Origin: Candidatus Peribacter sp.
Lineage (GTDB): Bacteria > Patescibacteriota > Gracilibacteria > Peribacterales > Peribacteraceae
NCBI GenBank assembly: GCA_018652955.1
Contig: JABIBA010000009.1
Span: 1 to 64,000, forward strand
Direction: 5' to 3'
Length of the DNA: 64,000 nucleotides
Shown here: piece after piece, positions 17,303-25,770 of the stretch
Position numbering within the stretch: position 1 is the stretch's first letter
Layout of the letters: each line of letters starts with the position of its first letter
Notes under the pieces: generated by a model
Database searches by the model: none
What the model was told of the DNA's origin: nothing
The model's input: the letters and a program-made list of their open reading frames with translations, nothing else
Made by a program: the position numbers and the translations under genes

Positions 17303-18721
17303 GTGGTTGCAATCCTCATTGCTACTGCAGGGCTACTCTCTCGTGCATGGTTCGAGGTGTCTTCTGGAGTGCTGCACATTGATGCACAGATATTTCAGAC
17401 CGTAGGGCAGGGGATGCTCAATGGTTTATTGCCGTATGCAGATTTGTTTGAGACGAAACCTCCGGGAATATTTTTATTGCATGCATTGTCTCTAAAGATT
17501 TTTGGATCACAATTTCTCGTAAAACTATTACAAGCAATTGTCTTACTAGGGATTCCGGTACTTGTCTTGGCTCCTGCTATTGCTCGTGCACAGGGAAAAA
17601 CCAATGCAGACCGAAGACTTATCAGTCTAATGTCATTACTCTTCGGAGTTTTACTTTCGCTTTATACAGCCAATCAAGCAGGGCTCGGACTTCCAGAAAG
17701 TTATGGAGCGTTCGCTGTTATTTTGTATTTTGTATATCTCATCACCAATCATAATTCATCAATTGCTCGCTCAATTATTTTAGGAATATTGATGTTGATT
17801 ACTGTCGGACTTAAAGAGCCATTCTTATTTGTCATTCTTGCAGGAGTTATCTTGCTACAAAAAGATCTCCTCTCGTCGTTTGTGTATCCGTTATGCATTG
17901 CGATTATTTTTGGGCTGATTGCCCTACTTGCTCTCGGACTGGCTGTACCGTTTTTCCAAGTCTACTTACCGCACATGTTTGGGTATCACATAGCGCAACA
18001 CGAGGGCAGTGCATTTGTGCACGCTCTAGAAATCTGGAGAACGTTTATCAATATTGGAGCGTATTCATGGTGGTTTGCAGTAGTCATTGCTGCGGTCTGG
18101 GTTTCTGTACTTACTCGTAGTAAATCTGTTCTCATTCGTTGGGGGATTGCTTCGTACATTACACTTCTCGCTATCGCTATTGGTGGAGACTTTTATGGTC
18201 ATCACTTTATTTTTGCAGTGCCGGTGTATGCAGTACTGTGGTGGAAGTTTGCAGAGCGCAGTAAAAACTTCTGGTTCATAGTTCCTCTATTAGTTGCTGC
18301 GGCACTACTTAATACTCAGCTGTCTTTCTCAGATCAAAAGACATTATGGAAAGACGACGAACAAGAGATGCAGCGCACTGCCCAAATAGTAGATGAGGTA
18401 ATGAATCGTTGTGAGTGGGACAGGTATTTACAGATGATCGTACGAGAAGGAGGGCCATACGCGTATACGAAGCACAGTCCTTATGGTCCGGTGTTCGTAC
18501 ACTACTCTCGATTCCTTGGAGGGAATCCTTTGTATCAAAAAGCACACATTAGAGCATTGCAAGATGCTCCTCTTATTCTTCTTGATGATCTTGAGAACAC
18601 AAATCTGACAGACATTGCCAAAGAGTACTTGGGTGTTCGTTATGCGCAAGATGCTCCTGCATGTGCAGGAGAGGATTTTGTACAGCCGCTTCCGTTTCAT
18701 CTGCTCTTCCGTCAGAGCTAA
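17303..18721 (+). CDS. GT-C-type membrane glycosyltransferase (ArnT/PMT-like), uncertain start
   Basis: A multi-spanning membrane protein with about 10 hydrophobic segments. The first loop reads HIDAQIFQTVGQGMLNGLLPYADLFETKPPGIFLLHALS. The acidic residue, the L-PY-D-F and the KPPG are typical of GT-C transferases that move sugars from polyprenyl phosphate donors. This suggests use of the undecaprenyl lipids made by the isoprenoid cluster. The GTG at 17303 falls inside the first membrane helix. The frame stays open upstream to at least 17222 without an ATG, GTG or TTG, so a rare start codon may be used. The acceptor is unknown. Confidence 0.7.
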   Translation: MVAILIATAGLLSRAWFEVSSGVLHIDAQIFQTVGQGMLNGLLPYADLFETKPPGIFLLHALSLKIFGSQFLVKLLQAIVLLGIPVLVLAPAIARAQGKTNADRRLISLMSLLFGVLLSLYTANQAGLGLPESYGAFAVILYFVYLITNHNSSIARSIILGILMLITVGLKEPFLFVILAGVILLQKDLLSSFVYPLCIAIIFGLIALLALGLAVPFFQVYLPHMFGYHIAQHEGSAFVHALEIWRTFINIGAYSWWFAVVIAAVWVSVLTRSKSVLIRWGIASYITLLAIAIGGDFYGHHFIFAVPVYAVLWWKFAERSKNFWFIVPLLVAAALLNTQLSFSDQKTLWKDDEQEMQRTAQIVDEVMNRCEWDRYLQMIVREGGPYAYTKHSPYGPVFVHYSRFLGGNPLYQKAHIRALQDAPLILLDDLENTNLTDIAKEYLGVRYAQDAPACAGEDFVQPLPFHLLFRQS

Positions 18722-18745
18722 GGCGTATGGTACGATGGTTTACTA

Positions 18746-20815
18746 GTGAGCCAAGAACCCATTAGCAATCAGGCCTTAGTGGCAGTCGGAACAATTACTG
18801 CTGTAGTTGTCGCTATTTATGCGGGCAACTGGCAGGCGGATTTGTTGGCTCAAACAGGTGCACCAAGTTTCGATCCGCAATCTGTTTGTGGAAATGAAAA
18901 ATGCGAACCAGGAGAGGATAGGATTATATGCGCATCATGTGCTCGCGATGAGGAAGGAAATCCTATGGGGAATTGTCCTTGCGAAATGATGTGTGAGAAA
19001 GACTGTAAAAAGCCAGATGATGATCGTTGCAAGCCTCTTGTGTGCCCTACTGGTAAGCAGCATCCTCGCTGTAGTGCAGATGGAAGCACAATTAATTACT
19101 TTAGAGATCCGTGCGGACCTATTTGTCCAAGTATTCTTTGCTCGGCTCCTCCAAAAGGATGTAAGTATGTTCCTCCTTACAAGGAAAACGAACAAGGTTG
19201 CCAAGCGAGCTGTGGAGAGTTGGCTTGTGAAGAGCAATGCCAGACCGTGGATTGTGTAGCCCCTCCTGAAGGTTGTAAATATGTGAACCAAAGGTTTGAT
19301 GGAGAGTGTCAGGTGAATTGTGGAGAGATAGTGTGCGAAACAAAAAACCTCTGTGGCAATGGACGTTGTGAAGAAGGAGAGGAAGATAAATTTGATCCAG
19401 GAGGTTGTGGACCGGGAGCTGATAGCCGGTGTCTTGGACCTCCATCTCGATTTATCCCAGGCTCATGTCCTAGAGACTGTAAGCCTCTAGATAAGTGTGC
19501 ACAGATGTTCTGCCCGAATGGTTGCCGCGATGGACAGTGTCTTCAGCCGGCTGCACCGAGAGTATGTAACTTCGAGGGAGGAGTGTATCAAGCTGGGGAT
19601 GTCTTTAAGGCTCCAGATGGATGTAACAAGTGTTACTGTAACCAAAACGGAACTGTTGAATGTACAGAGATGGCTTGTGTCGATGATGACGATGATGAAA
19701 TAGCCGAAGAACGCTTTCGAAATGTCCAATTTGGATGTCGAGATGGATTGACGTTAAATGAAGGGGGTCCTACATCGTGTAAGTCTCGCAAGGAGTGGAA
19801 GAATTTTGTTATAGAAACATGTGGAAATCATTGTGATGATCATGGGTGTGGTGAAACTGCTATGAATGTATATGAACCTTGCAGTGGGAGTGATGGCGGA
19901 AGTGCTTCATTCTGCCTGTCTGGAGGACAGAGATATTATCCAGGTGATAGTTTTGTGGCAGAAGATGGTTGCAACAAGTGCCACTGCAGTGAAAATGGTA
20001 CTGCAGCTTGTACCAAGATGGCTTGTATAGATCCTCCACAACCAAGCTTTCCAAATCCAAATGACCCGACTGATCCAGACCAAGGGTGTTACTCCACGCA
20101 AGATTGCGGACCAGGAACTATATGTACTGTAGAACTTGGAGAGTGTAATAGTGGACCATGTGATGCAGCAGGCAACTGCGCGGATGTATGCACAGGACAT
20201 TGTGTTGAGAGAGGTTCCAATTCACCTGATTTCCCAGAAGATCCTGTGGAATATGAAGATGAAGTAAAAACTGCACCGGTAGAAAATCGCTTCTCTGATG
20301 CGCAGACAGGAACGCTCGAAGGTACTGCAGCAAATGATCTTGCTCAGCGCGGAGTAATTGGCGGATTCCCTGATGGAACATTTAGAGGAGAAAAACCTGT
20401 AAATCGTGCAGAAGCTGCGAAGTTCTTACTTATGGCTCGATTCGGATTTGTCGGAGAGGCACGGAACAATAACCTCTTCCTCGATGTCCTCGAAGGGGAG
20501 TGGTACGTGAAGTATGTGGTAAATGCTGCCGAGCTTGATATTATCTCTGGATACTCCGATAGGACGTTTAGGCCTGCAAATACGGTAAATACAGCAGAAT
20601 TTCTCAAGATGCTGAGCAAGACCTTTGGACTACCGCAGGATCTCCCTCATAATTACTCAGACGTCCCAGAAGGCGCTTGGTTTAGCACATTTGCTGGTGC
20701 TGCCCAGCAATACGGATTATTCCCAGGAAGGCCTGAGGGCAGGCTACAGCCTGATAAATTGCTGACGAGAGGAGAAGTGGCGATTGCGATTTACAAATTG
20801 ATGGAGAATCAGTAG
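18746..20815 (+). CDS. Cys-rich surface protein with pacifastin-like modules and C-terminal SLH repeats
   Basis: An N-terminal hydrophobic segment (LVAVGTITAVVVAIYAG) exports or anchors the protein. Residues 45-300 are Cys-rich, with CGNEKCEPGED and CGNGRCEEGEED repeats and two CSAPPKGCKYV/CVAPPEGCKYV repeats. Two modules, GVYQAGDVFKAPDGCNKCYC..GTVECTEMAC and RYYPGDSFVAEDGCNKCHC..GTAACTKMAC, resemble pacifastin protease-inhibitor domains. Three SLH repeats fill the last ~180 residues. The GTG start is favoured because TGGTACGAT lies 9 nt upstream. Wall anchoring is likely. Protease inhibition is only suggested by fold resemblance. Confidence 0.8.
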   Translation: MSQEPISNQALVAVGTITAVVVAIYAGNWQADLLAQTGAPSFDPQSVCGNEKCEPGEDRIICASCARDEEGNPMGNCPCEMMCEKDCKKPDDDRCKPLVCPTGKQHPRCSADGSTINYFRDPCGPICPSILCSAPPKGCKYVPPYKENEQGCQASCGELACEEQCQTVDCVAPPEGCKYVNQRFDGECQVNCGEIVCETKNLCGNGRCEEGEEDKFDPGGCGPGADSRCLGPPSRFIPGSCPRDCKPLDKCAQMFCPNGCRDGQCLQPAAPRVCNFEGGVYQAGDVFKAPDGCNKCYCNQNGTVECTEMACVDDDDDEIAEERFRNVQFGCRDGLTLNEGGPTSCKSRKEWKNFVIETCGNHCDDHGCGETAMNVYEPCSGSDGGSASFCLSGGQRYYPGDSFVAEDGCNKCHCSENGTAACTKMACIDPPQPSFPNPNDPTDPDQGCYSTQDCGPGTICTVELGECNSGPCDAAGNCADVCTGHCVERGSNSPDFPEDPVEYEDEVKTAPVENRFSDAQTGTLEGTAANDLAQRGVIGGFPDGTFRGEKPVNRAEAAKFLLMARFGFVGEARNNNLFLDVLEGEWYVKYVVNAAELDIISGYSDRTFRPANTVNTAEFLKMLSKTFGLPQDLPHNYSDVPEGAWFSTFAGAAQQYGLFPGRPEGRLQPDKLLTRGEVAIAIYKLMENQ

Positions 20816-20836
20816 ATTGTGAGGGTTACAGGGTAT

Positions 20837-20864
20837 TTGACAATACTTATTTATATTGTATATT
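20837..20864 (+). promoter_or_regulatory. Sigma-70-type promoter, probably leaderless
   Basis: TTGACA (20837-20842), a 16-nt spacer, then TATATT (20859-20864). The ATG of the next gene is at 20871, only 6 nt after the -10 box, where transcription should begin. Confidence 0.8.
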
Positions 20865-20870
20865 AAATTA

Positions 20871-21194
20871 ATGAGCATAGCAGAATTAGATGTACTAGGA
20901 GTGCAAGTGGCAGGCGAGCAGCAATCAGAGAAAGTTACAGCTGAGGAGTTTGCTGTATTACTAATGCAATTTTCTGTTGATGAAGCTGCAAGGAGAATCA
21001 TCTTTGCAGAGCCTGATATGTATTATCGCAGAGAAATAGTACGGCTGATTCCAGATGAACAATTTCAATATGATGTAGCCAATACGGTATTTGGAGAAAA
21101 GCTTGCTGGAGATATTGGCGCTCGTACTTGTGCTACTCATCCAAAAACTGATTACGGAGATCCATGTTGTAAGGATTTGATGTCTGATAAATAA
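20871..21194 (+). CDS. Small hypothetical protein
   Basis: The family is not recognised. The start at the ATG 20871 (MSIAELDVLGVQVAG) is chosen over the TTG at 20856 because the latter lies inside the promoter -10 region. The 107 residues are acidic with no membrane segment: KVTAEEFAVLLMQFSVDEAARRII, then a C-terminal Cys-containing end (ARTCATHPKTDYGDPCCKDL). It has its own strong promoter. It sits between the SLH protein and an rRNA/tRNA pseudouridine synthase. Confidence 0.6.
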   Translation: MSIAELDVLGVQVAGEQQSEKVTAEEFAVLLMQFSVDEAARRIIFAEPDMYYRREIVRLIPDEQFQYDVANTVFGEKLAGDIGARTCATHPKTDYGDPCCKDLMSDK

Positions 21195-21217
21195 ATTGTT
21201 TCCTCTATAGTGAATAT

Positions 21218-21871
21218 ATGCCTATAGCTCAAGACCGCATCCTCTACGAGGACGACCACCTTCTAGCGGTGAATAAACTCAGTGGAGAACTGACGGTGCG
21301 TGGAAAGGGGAAAGTACAGAAGCTCCCACTGCTGGATTTTTTGAAGCAAGACTACCCAGGAATTAAAGCAATACACCGTATTGACTATGAAACTTCTGGA
21401 GTAGTGGTATTCGCAAAAAACAGCAACGTAGAGCAGAAAATACTGAGTAACAAATTTGAACAGTGGAGGAAGACATACATCACATTGCTGATGGGAAGGC
21501 TCGAGAGAAACCAAGGTGCTATTCGTAAAAAACTTCCTGCTCGGGGACGCGGAGTAGTAGATGCAGAGACTCTTTATCAGGTGCAGGATATGTTTGCGAA
21601 CTCCACACTTGCTGAGTGTGTTATCACCACAGGTCGTCATCATCAGATTCGTTTGCACTTCGCAGGAATTGGTCACCCTCTTGCTCTTGATAGTGAGTAT
21701 GGACATGGAAAATTTAATCAAATCTTTAGACAAGAACTTGGGTATTCAAAATTCTTTTTGCATGCATCGAAGATTTCTTTCCCGCATCCAATAACAGGGG
21801 AGACGGTGACAATAGAAGCTCCGATGCCAAAGCCATTTGCTGCGTGTATAAAAAAGCTGCGATCGTTGTAA
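21218..21871 (+). CDS. RluA-family pseudouridine synthase
   Basis: The protein converts uridine to pseudouridine in rRNA or tRNA. The catalytic motif HRIDYETSGVVVFAK (residues 47-61; usual form HRLDxxTSG, Asp catalytic) and the later motif TGRHHQIRLHFAGIGHPLALDSEYG are clear. The N-terminus YEDDHLLAVNKLSGELTVRG is also typical. At 217 residues it lacks an N-terminal S4 domain, so it resembles the short RluA/TruC-like members. The target position cannot be told. TATAGT lies exactly 6 nt before the ATG. Confidence 0.9.
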   Translation: MPIAQDRILYEDDHLLAVNKLSGELTVRGKGKVQKLPLLDFLKQDYPGIKAIHRIDYETSGVVVFAKNSNVEQKILSNKFEQWRKTYITLLMGRLERNQGAIRKKLPARGRGVVDAETLYQVQDMFANSTLAECVITTGRHHQIRLHFAGIGHPLALDSEYGHGKFNQIFRQELGYSKFFLHASKISFPHPITGETVTIEAPMPKPFAACIKKLRSL

Positions 21872-21894
21872 GGAGAAGAGATCTTCCCTACAAT
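21866..21894 (+). promoter_or_regulatory. Promoter of trpS
   Basis: TTGTAA (21866-21871), 17-nt spacer, TACAAT (21889-21894). The trpS ATG follows 7 nt later, so the transcript is probably leaderless. The AAGGAGAAGAG nearby is about 25-30 nt from the ATG, too far to act as a ribosome-binding site. Confidence 0.7.
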
Positions 21895-21901
21895 CAATGC
21901 A

Positions 21902-22858
21902 ATGAAAGTCTTATCTGCAATGCAGCCGTCCGGCACTCTTCACTTAGGAAACTTTTTTGGCTCTATGTTGCCAAATAGAGGGTATCAAGATAGTGCAGAA
22001 CAGGCGCTGTTTTTTATTGTTGATTTGCATGCAATGACCACGGTGCACGATGGAAATCTCTTAAGGCAGCTTCGCCAAGATGCAGCACGTGATTATATCG
22101 CAGCGGGCTTCGACCCAGATAAAGCAATCATCTTCTTTCAGTCTTACGTACCAGAGCACGCAGAACTTTCGTGGATACTTTCAACTCTCACACCCATGGG
22201 TCTTTTGGAACGGTCGGTGAGTTATAAAGATAAAGTGCAAAAAGGAATCGATACAAACGCAGGACTCTTTACGTATCCGGTCCTCATGGCTGCGGACATT
22301 TTGCTTTACGATGCAGACACCGTTCCTGTGGGAAAAGATCAGAAGCAACATGTCGAAATGGCGCGAGATATAGCGCAAAAGTTCAATAATGCCTTTGGGG
22401 AAACCTTTGTACTTCCAGAGCCTGAGGTTCGAGCAGAAGTCGCGGTAGTCCCAGGGACAGACGGGCAAAAAATGAGTAAGAGTTACAACAATACTATTCC
22501 ACTCTTCGGTGATGAAAAGGCTATTCAAAAAGCGATTATGGGTACAGTGACAGATAGTAAAGAAAAGGATGATCCTAAAGACCCAGATTCCTGTGTGATC
22601 TATCAGATCCACAAGCTCTTGCTCGACGAATCTGCAGCGAGTGCCTTGGCTGATGAGTATAAAAATGGCCTCCCGTATGGAGATGCGAAGAAAAAGCTCT
22701 TCGAAAGCTATATGGATTACTTCGGAGAAATGCGCAAAAAGCATGAATCCCTTACAGAGGACTATTTATCTGATGTATTAGAGGAGGGGGCTAAAAAAGC
22801 TCGAGCAATAGCAGGACCAAAGATGGAGGCTGTAAAAAAGGCTGTAGGATTGCTCTAA
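21902..22858 (+). CDS. trpS: Tryptophan-tRNA ligase
   Basis: TrpRS charges tRNA-Trp. The class I signatures are present: a HIGH variant in MQPSGTLHLGNFFGS (HLGN, residues 15-18) and KMSKS in GTDGQKMSKSYNN (near residue 195). YPVLMAADILLYDADTVPVGKDQKQHVEMARDIA is the conserved Trp-binding/adenylation region. The length of 318 is normal. It is followed by the promoter/palindrome of the next operon. Confidence 0.96.
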   Translation: MKVLSAMQPSGTLHLGNFFGSMLPNRGYQDSAEQALFFIVDLHAMTTVHDGNLLRQLRQDAARDYIAAGFDPDKAIIFFQSYVPEHAELSWILSTLTPMGLLERSVSYKDKVQKGIDTNAGLFTYPVLMAADILLYDADTVPVGKDQKQHVEMARDIAQKFNNAFGETFVLPEPEVRAEVAVVPGTDGQKMSKSYNNTIPLFGDEKAIQKAIMGTVTDSKEKDDPKDPDSCVIYQIHKLLLDESAASALADEYKNGLPYGDAKKKLFESYMDYFGEMRKKHESLTEDYLSDVLEEGAKKARAIAGPKMEAVKKAVGLL

Positions 22859-22879
22859 AGCACAGTATTTGGTCATGTA

Positions 22880-22908
22880 TTGAAAAATAGCGCTATTTTT
22901 GCTATAAT
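22880..22908 (+). promoter_or_regulatory. Consensus promoter with a perfect palindrome in its spacer
   Basis: TTGAAA (22880-22885), 17-nt spacer, TATAAT (22903-22908). An 18-bp perfect palindrome, AAAAATAGCGCTATTTTT, spans 22883-22900 between the hexamers. It could be a repressor site or a terminator for trpS (stem AAAAATA, loop GCGC). The downstream ATG is 26 nt from the -10 box, so this unit does have a short leader. Confidence 0.75.
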
Positions 22909-22933
22909 AATATGAAACCTACACAAAAACCCT

Positions 22934-23686
22934 ATGACTAAACAGACCAAGCACACCGCTCACATTTCCCGCGCTCTCGTGGCTACCCTCATTGGTGTCG
23001 TTGCAATACCAGCAACTATGACCGGACTATTCCAGTCTATCGATGACGATGGTACGAATGCAGTTCCTCTTATCGATCTGCATCAAAGAGCAATTAACGA
23101 CCGATCTCGTGTACGGTATATCCGAAGAAACTACTGGAGGGCTGTAGGAGTATATAACGAACTTATTCGTCTTGGAGTAGAGGGGATTAACCCACCAGAT
23201 ATTAATGATACTGATAGTGTGAACTATTACCTCGACCCAGAAAACTTTGCTCACGTAGAAGGAATGGGTACTCCGGTACATGCAGCCGCTCCCCTAGAAG
23301 AGGGCGACGGATACGTGTCTACAATATCTTCAGCTCAAGCTGAGTATAGAAGCATGCCAGAGCGATACCGTGATCTCCTTGATGGATACATCACAACAGG
23401 GTTTTGCCCAGGTTCTCTTCGCCAGTATCACCTCGCAGGATTTTACGATCTCTGCACAACGCTACTCGATGAGCACGTTGCTGCTGTAAGCCCAAGTTTG
23501 ATTAATCGATCTGTCTATCTTCGTGGCTTCCAGTCACTTGGATTTGCACCGCTTCGAAACCTCCGCAATCGCTTAGAGGTTCTTGAAGAATCTTTGATTT
23601 ACGAAGGTGGTACATCTGTGAGGCCTCGGACTCATAGCGGGTTCCGTCCACGTCTTAATTACTCTGATCTTCACACAGGAAGATAA
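22934..23686 (+). CDS. Exported protein A of a tandem paralogous pair, unknown function
   Basis: The N-terminus (SRALVATLIGVVAIPATMTGLF) is a signal peptide or membrane anchor. The following gene encodes a paralogue. Both share a hydrophobic start ending in TGLF/TALF, DRSR-R-x-x-RR-YW, PDINDT, and a C-terminal GFCPGSLRQYHLAGFYDLC versus GFCPESLASFRVPGFYQLC. The two cysteines in that last motif are conserved and could form a disulfide. No known family is recognised. The strong promoter suggests good expression. Confidence 0.75.
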   Translation: MTKQTKHTAHISRALVATLIGVVAIPATMTGLFQSIDDDGTNAVPLIDLHQRAINDRSRVRYIRRNYWRAVGVYNELIRLGVEGINPPDINDTDSVNYYLDPENFAHVEGMGTPVHAAAPLEEGDGYVSTISSAQAEYRSMPERYRDLLDGYITTGFCPGSLRQYHLAGFYDLCTTLLDEHVAAVSPSLINRSVYLRGFQSLGFAPLRNLRNRLEVLEESLIYEGGTSVRPRTHSGFRPRLNYSDLHTGR

Positions 23687-24369
23687 TGCAGCGTCACCCA
23701 TTCGCCACTCACAGGCTTATGACGGCTCTCCTTGTAGGAATTGTTGCAGTGCCTATGACTTCAACTGCACTATTTATTCGTCAGGAGATTGCTCCTGTAG
23801 ACGTATCAGCTGAAGAGCTTCGCAATAGCGCATTTGAAGATCGCAGTAGACTTCGTGCACAGCGCAGACTCTACTGGCAAGTCATTGAACATATGGAATC
23901 TGGAAAAATCGATATCGAAAAACCAGATATCAACGATACAGAAACATTGCACAAGGCTCTAGAAGCTCCAGAAGAAGAGGTAGTAGAAGAAGTTATTGCC
24001 GAAGAGAATACTCTGACATCTCGCAGCTTAAATACGCAAGATAGAGGATTGCTTCGCCGTTATACGAGAGCGGGATTTTGTCCTGAGTCACTAGCAAGTT
24101 TTCGCGTTCCTGGGTTTTATCAGCTGTGTGTATCTCTTGTAGGATCTGCTGTTAAGAAAACTCCTGTAATGGGTCTGCTCAATCATAATGCTGCTCTGTA
24201 TCGAGCATTGCGTCCTTCTGCTCCAAATGTTGGAGCATTCAAGCTTCGTATGCAGATGATGCAAGAGGCAGGGGATCGCAATAACCGTCGTGGAACAGGT
24301 GTAATGCCTGGTCGTCCAACGACTTGTGTCATGAATCTTGATTGTCAGATGCCACGATATAACAACTAG
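23686..24369 (+). CDS. Exported protein B of a tandem paralogous pair, unknown function
   Basis: This paralogue of the preceding gene starts at a TAATG overlap, so translation is probably coupled. The N-terminal hydrophobic segment (LMTALLVGIVAVPMTSTALF) is followed by EDRSRLRAQRRLYWQVI and KPDINDTETL. An acidic linker (EAPEEEVVEEVIAEE) then leads to the shared GFCPESL..PGFYQLC module. The C-terminus is basic and Pro/Cys-containing. No function can be assigned; pairing suggests a hetero-oligomeric surface component, which is inference. Confidence 0.75.
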   Translation: MQRHPFATHRLMTALLVGIVAVPMTSTALFIRQEIAPVDVSAEELRNSAFEDRSRLRAQRRLYWQVIEHMESGKIDIEKPDINDTETLHKALEAPEEEVVEEVIAEENTLTSRSLNTQDRGLLRRYTRAGFCPESLASFRVPGFYQLCVSLVGSAVKKTPVMGLLNHNAALYRALRPSAPNVGAFKLRMQMMQEAGDRNNRRGTGVMPGRPTTCVMNLDCQMPRYNN

Positions 24370-24385
24370 GTGGTAAACTGAGAAT

Positions 24386-24964
24386 ATGTCTCAGCACTTA
24401 GTCTTAGCGTCGGCTAGTCCGCAACGAAAATATCTCTTAGAAGGATTAGGGCTGACCTTTGAAGTACATCCTAGTAATTTTGATGAATCGACCTGCACTA
24501 AAACAGATCCAGTTGAGCGCGCAAAGCATCAGGCGTATCACAAGGCTATGGATGTAAACGAACGCTTTGCAGACAGCTTTGTTATTGGTTGTGACACCTT
24601 GGTCGTATCGGAAGATGGAGAGCTCTTAGAAAAGGCACCTTCTGCGGATGCTGCTAGAGAGATGATTGAGAAGCTGTCGGGAAAAACCTGCACAGTACAT
24701 TCAGCTCTTTCTGTGGTTGATCCTCATCAAAAGCATTTCGAAGGAGTGAGCTCATCGACTGTTCGATTTAAAGAACTTACCGAAGAGGAGTTAGATTGGT
24801 GGATCGGAACTAACTTGTGGAAGGATCGTTCTGGATCGTTTCAGATTGATGGACCGGGACAACTGATGATTGATAACCTCGAAGGAGACTGGAGCTCAGT
24901 TGTTGGGCTTCCAGTATTTTTGCTTGGAGACTTGCTCAAGAAAGCGGGTTACATTTTCGTCTGA
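24386..24964 (+). CDS. maf: Maf-family nucleoside triphosphate pyrophosphatase
   Basis: Maf proteins hydrolyse non-canonical or modified NTPs such as dTTP/UTP analogues. The start LVLASASPQRKYLLEGLGLTFEV is the hallmark substrate-binding motif. FDES, FVIGCDTLVV (catalytic Asp) and DRSGSFQIDGPGQLMIDNLEGDWSSVVGLPV follow in order. The length of 192 is normal. TGGTAAACT lies 6 nt before the ATG. The gene ends with TGA and overlaps the convergent phosphatase gene by 16 bases. Confidence 0.93.
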   Translation: MSQHLVLASASPQRKYLLEGLGLTFEVHPSNFDESTCTKTDPVERAKHQAYHKAMDVNERFADSFVIGCDTLVVSEDGELLEKAPSADAAREMIEKLSGKTCTVHSALSVVDPHQKHFEGVSSSTVRFKELTEEELDWWIGTNLWKDRSGSFQIDGPGQLMIDNLEGDWSSVVGLPVFLLGDLLKKAGYIFV

Positions 24965-25761
24965 GTCCAATCCCATAGCTCGTCGAAGATATCTGCTGTG
25001 CTAGCAGCACAGAGGTAACCACCTTTGGGGTTGTCTGGTTCTTGCGCAATATATTCCATTTTTCCTCCAGCCTCTTGTATTAGCAAGAAGCCCACAGCAA
25101 TATCCCAGAGGCGAATACCATCAAAGAACACGCCATCTGTGTTACCTCTTAGTATTTCTCCAAGCTCTTCGAGAGCAGACCCATAGTTATGGACCGATCG
25201 GCACCTCGGAAGGGTGACATGAATTTCTCCGTCAATAATTTTACCTCTATGAATAAGGTTACTATTGAGAATGGCATTCTTTAAAGCTCCAGTTTTGCGA
25301 AGCTTCACCGGATCTCCGTTATAAAAAGCTCCTGCACCTTTTCCTCCCCAAAACCATTGCTTGAGCAGTGGTATGTGCATAGCTCCAGCGAGTATTTCAC
25401 CATCTTTTTGCACAGCAATAATCGTTCCAAAGCTCTCGCGGCCATGGATAAAGTTTGTGGTTCCATCTAAAGGATCGATAATCCATTCGTAGGGACTATT
25501 GGGGTCTCCTAAGTCTTCGGCTCCATCTTCTTCTCCGATAAATCGATGGTCTGGGAAATGCTTTTGGATGGCTGCTACTACAGCTTCTTGAGTCTTTCCA
25601 TCAACTTCAGTAAGCAGGTCTATAGCTGAGGTTTTCTCCGAGACATCCAGTGTTTTTCCTTGAATGTGAATCTCCTCATATTCTCGTACGAGAATATCAG
25701 TCCCAACAGTTGCTGCTTCTCTGGCGATTTCTATGAGTTGATCTATTGAAGGGTCGGTCAT
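24949..25761 (-). CDS. Inositol monophosphatase family protein
   Basis: A Mg2+-dependent phosphatase of the SuhB/IMPase/CysQ group. Metal-binding motifs are HRFIGEEDGAED (near residue 75) and EWIIDPLDGTTNFIHG (near residue 95). The C-terminal motif is RLWDIAVGFLLIQEAGGKMEY. The 270-residue length is normal. Substrates across this family include inositol phosphate, NADP and PAP, and sequence alone does not decide. TAGACT lies exactly 6 nt before the ATG. Confidence 0.92.
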   Translation of the reverse strand: MTDPSIDQLIEIAREAATVGTDILVREYEEIHIQGKTLDVSEKTSAIDLLTEVDGKTQEAVVAAIQKHFPDHRFIGEEDGAEDLGDPNSPYEWIIDPLDGTTNFIHGRESFGTIIAVQKDGEILAGAMHIPLLKQWFWGGKGAGAFYNGDPVKLRKTGALKNAILNSNLIHRGKIIDGEIHVTLPRCRSVHNYGSALEELGEILRGNTDGVFFDGIRLWDIAVGFLLIQEAGGKMEYIAQEPDNPKGGYLCAASTADIFDELWDWTQTKM

Positions 25762-25770
25762 AGACCTAGT

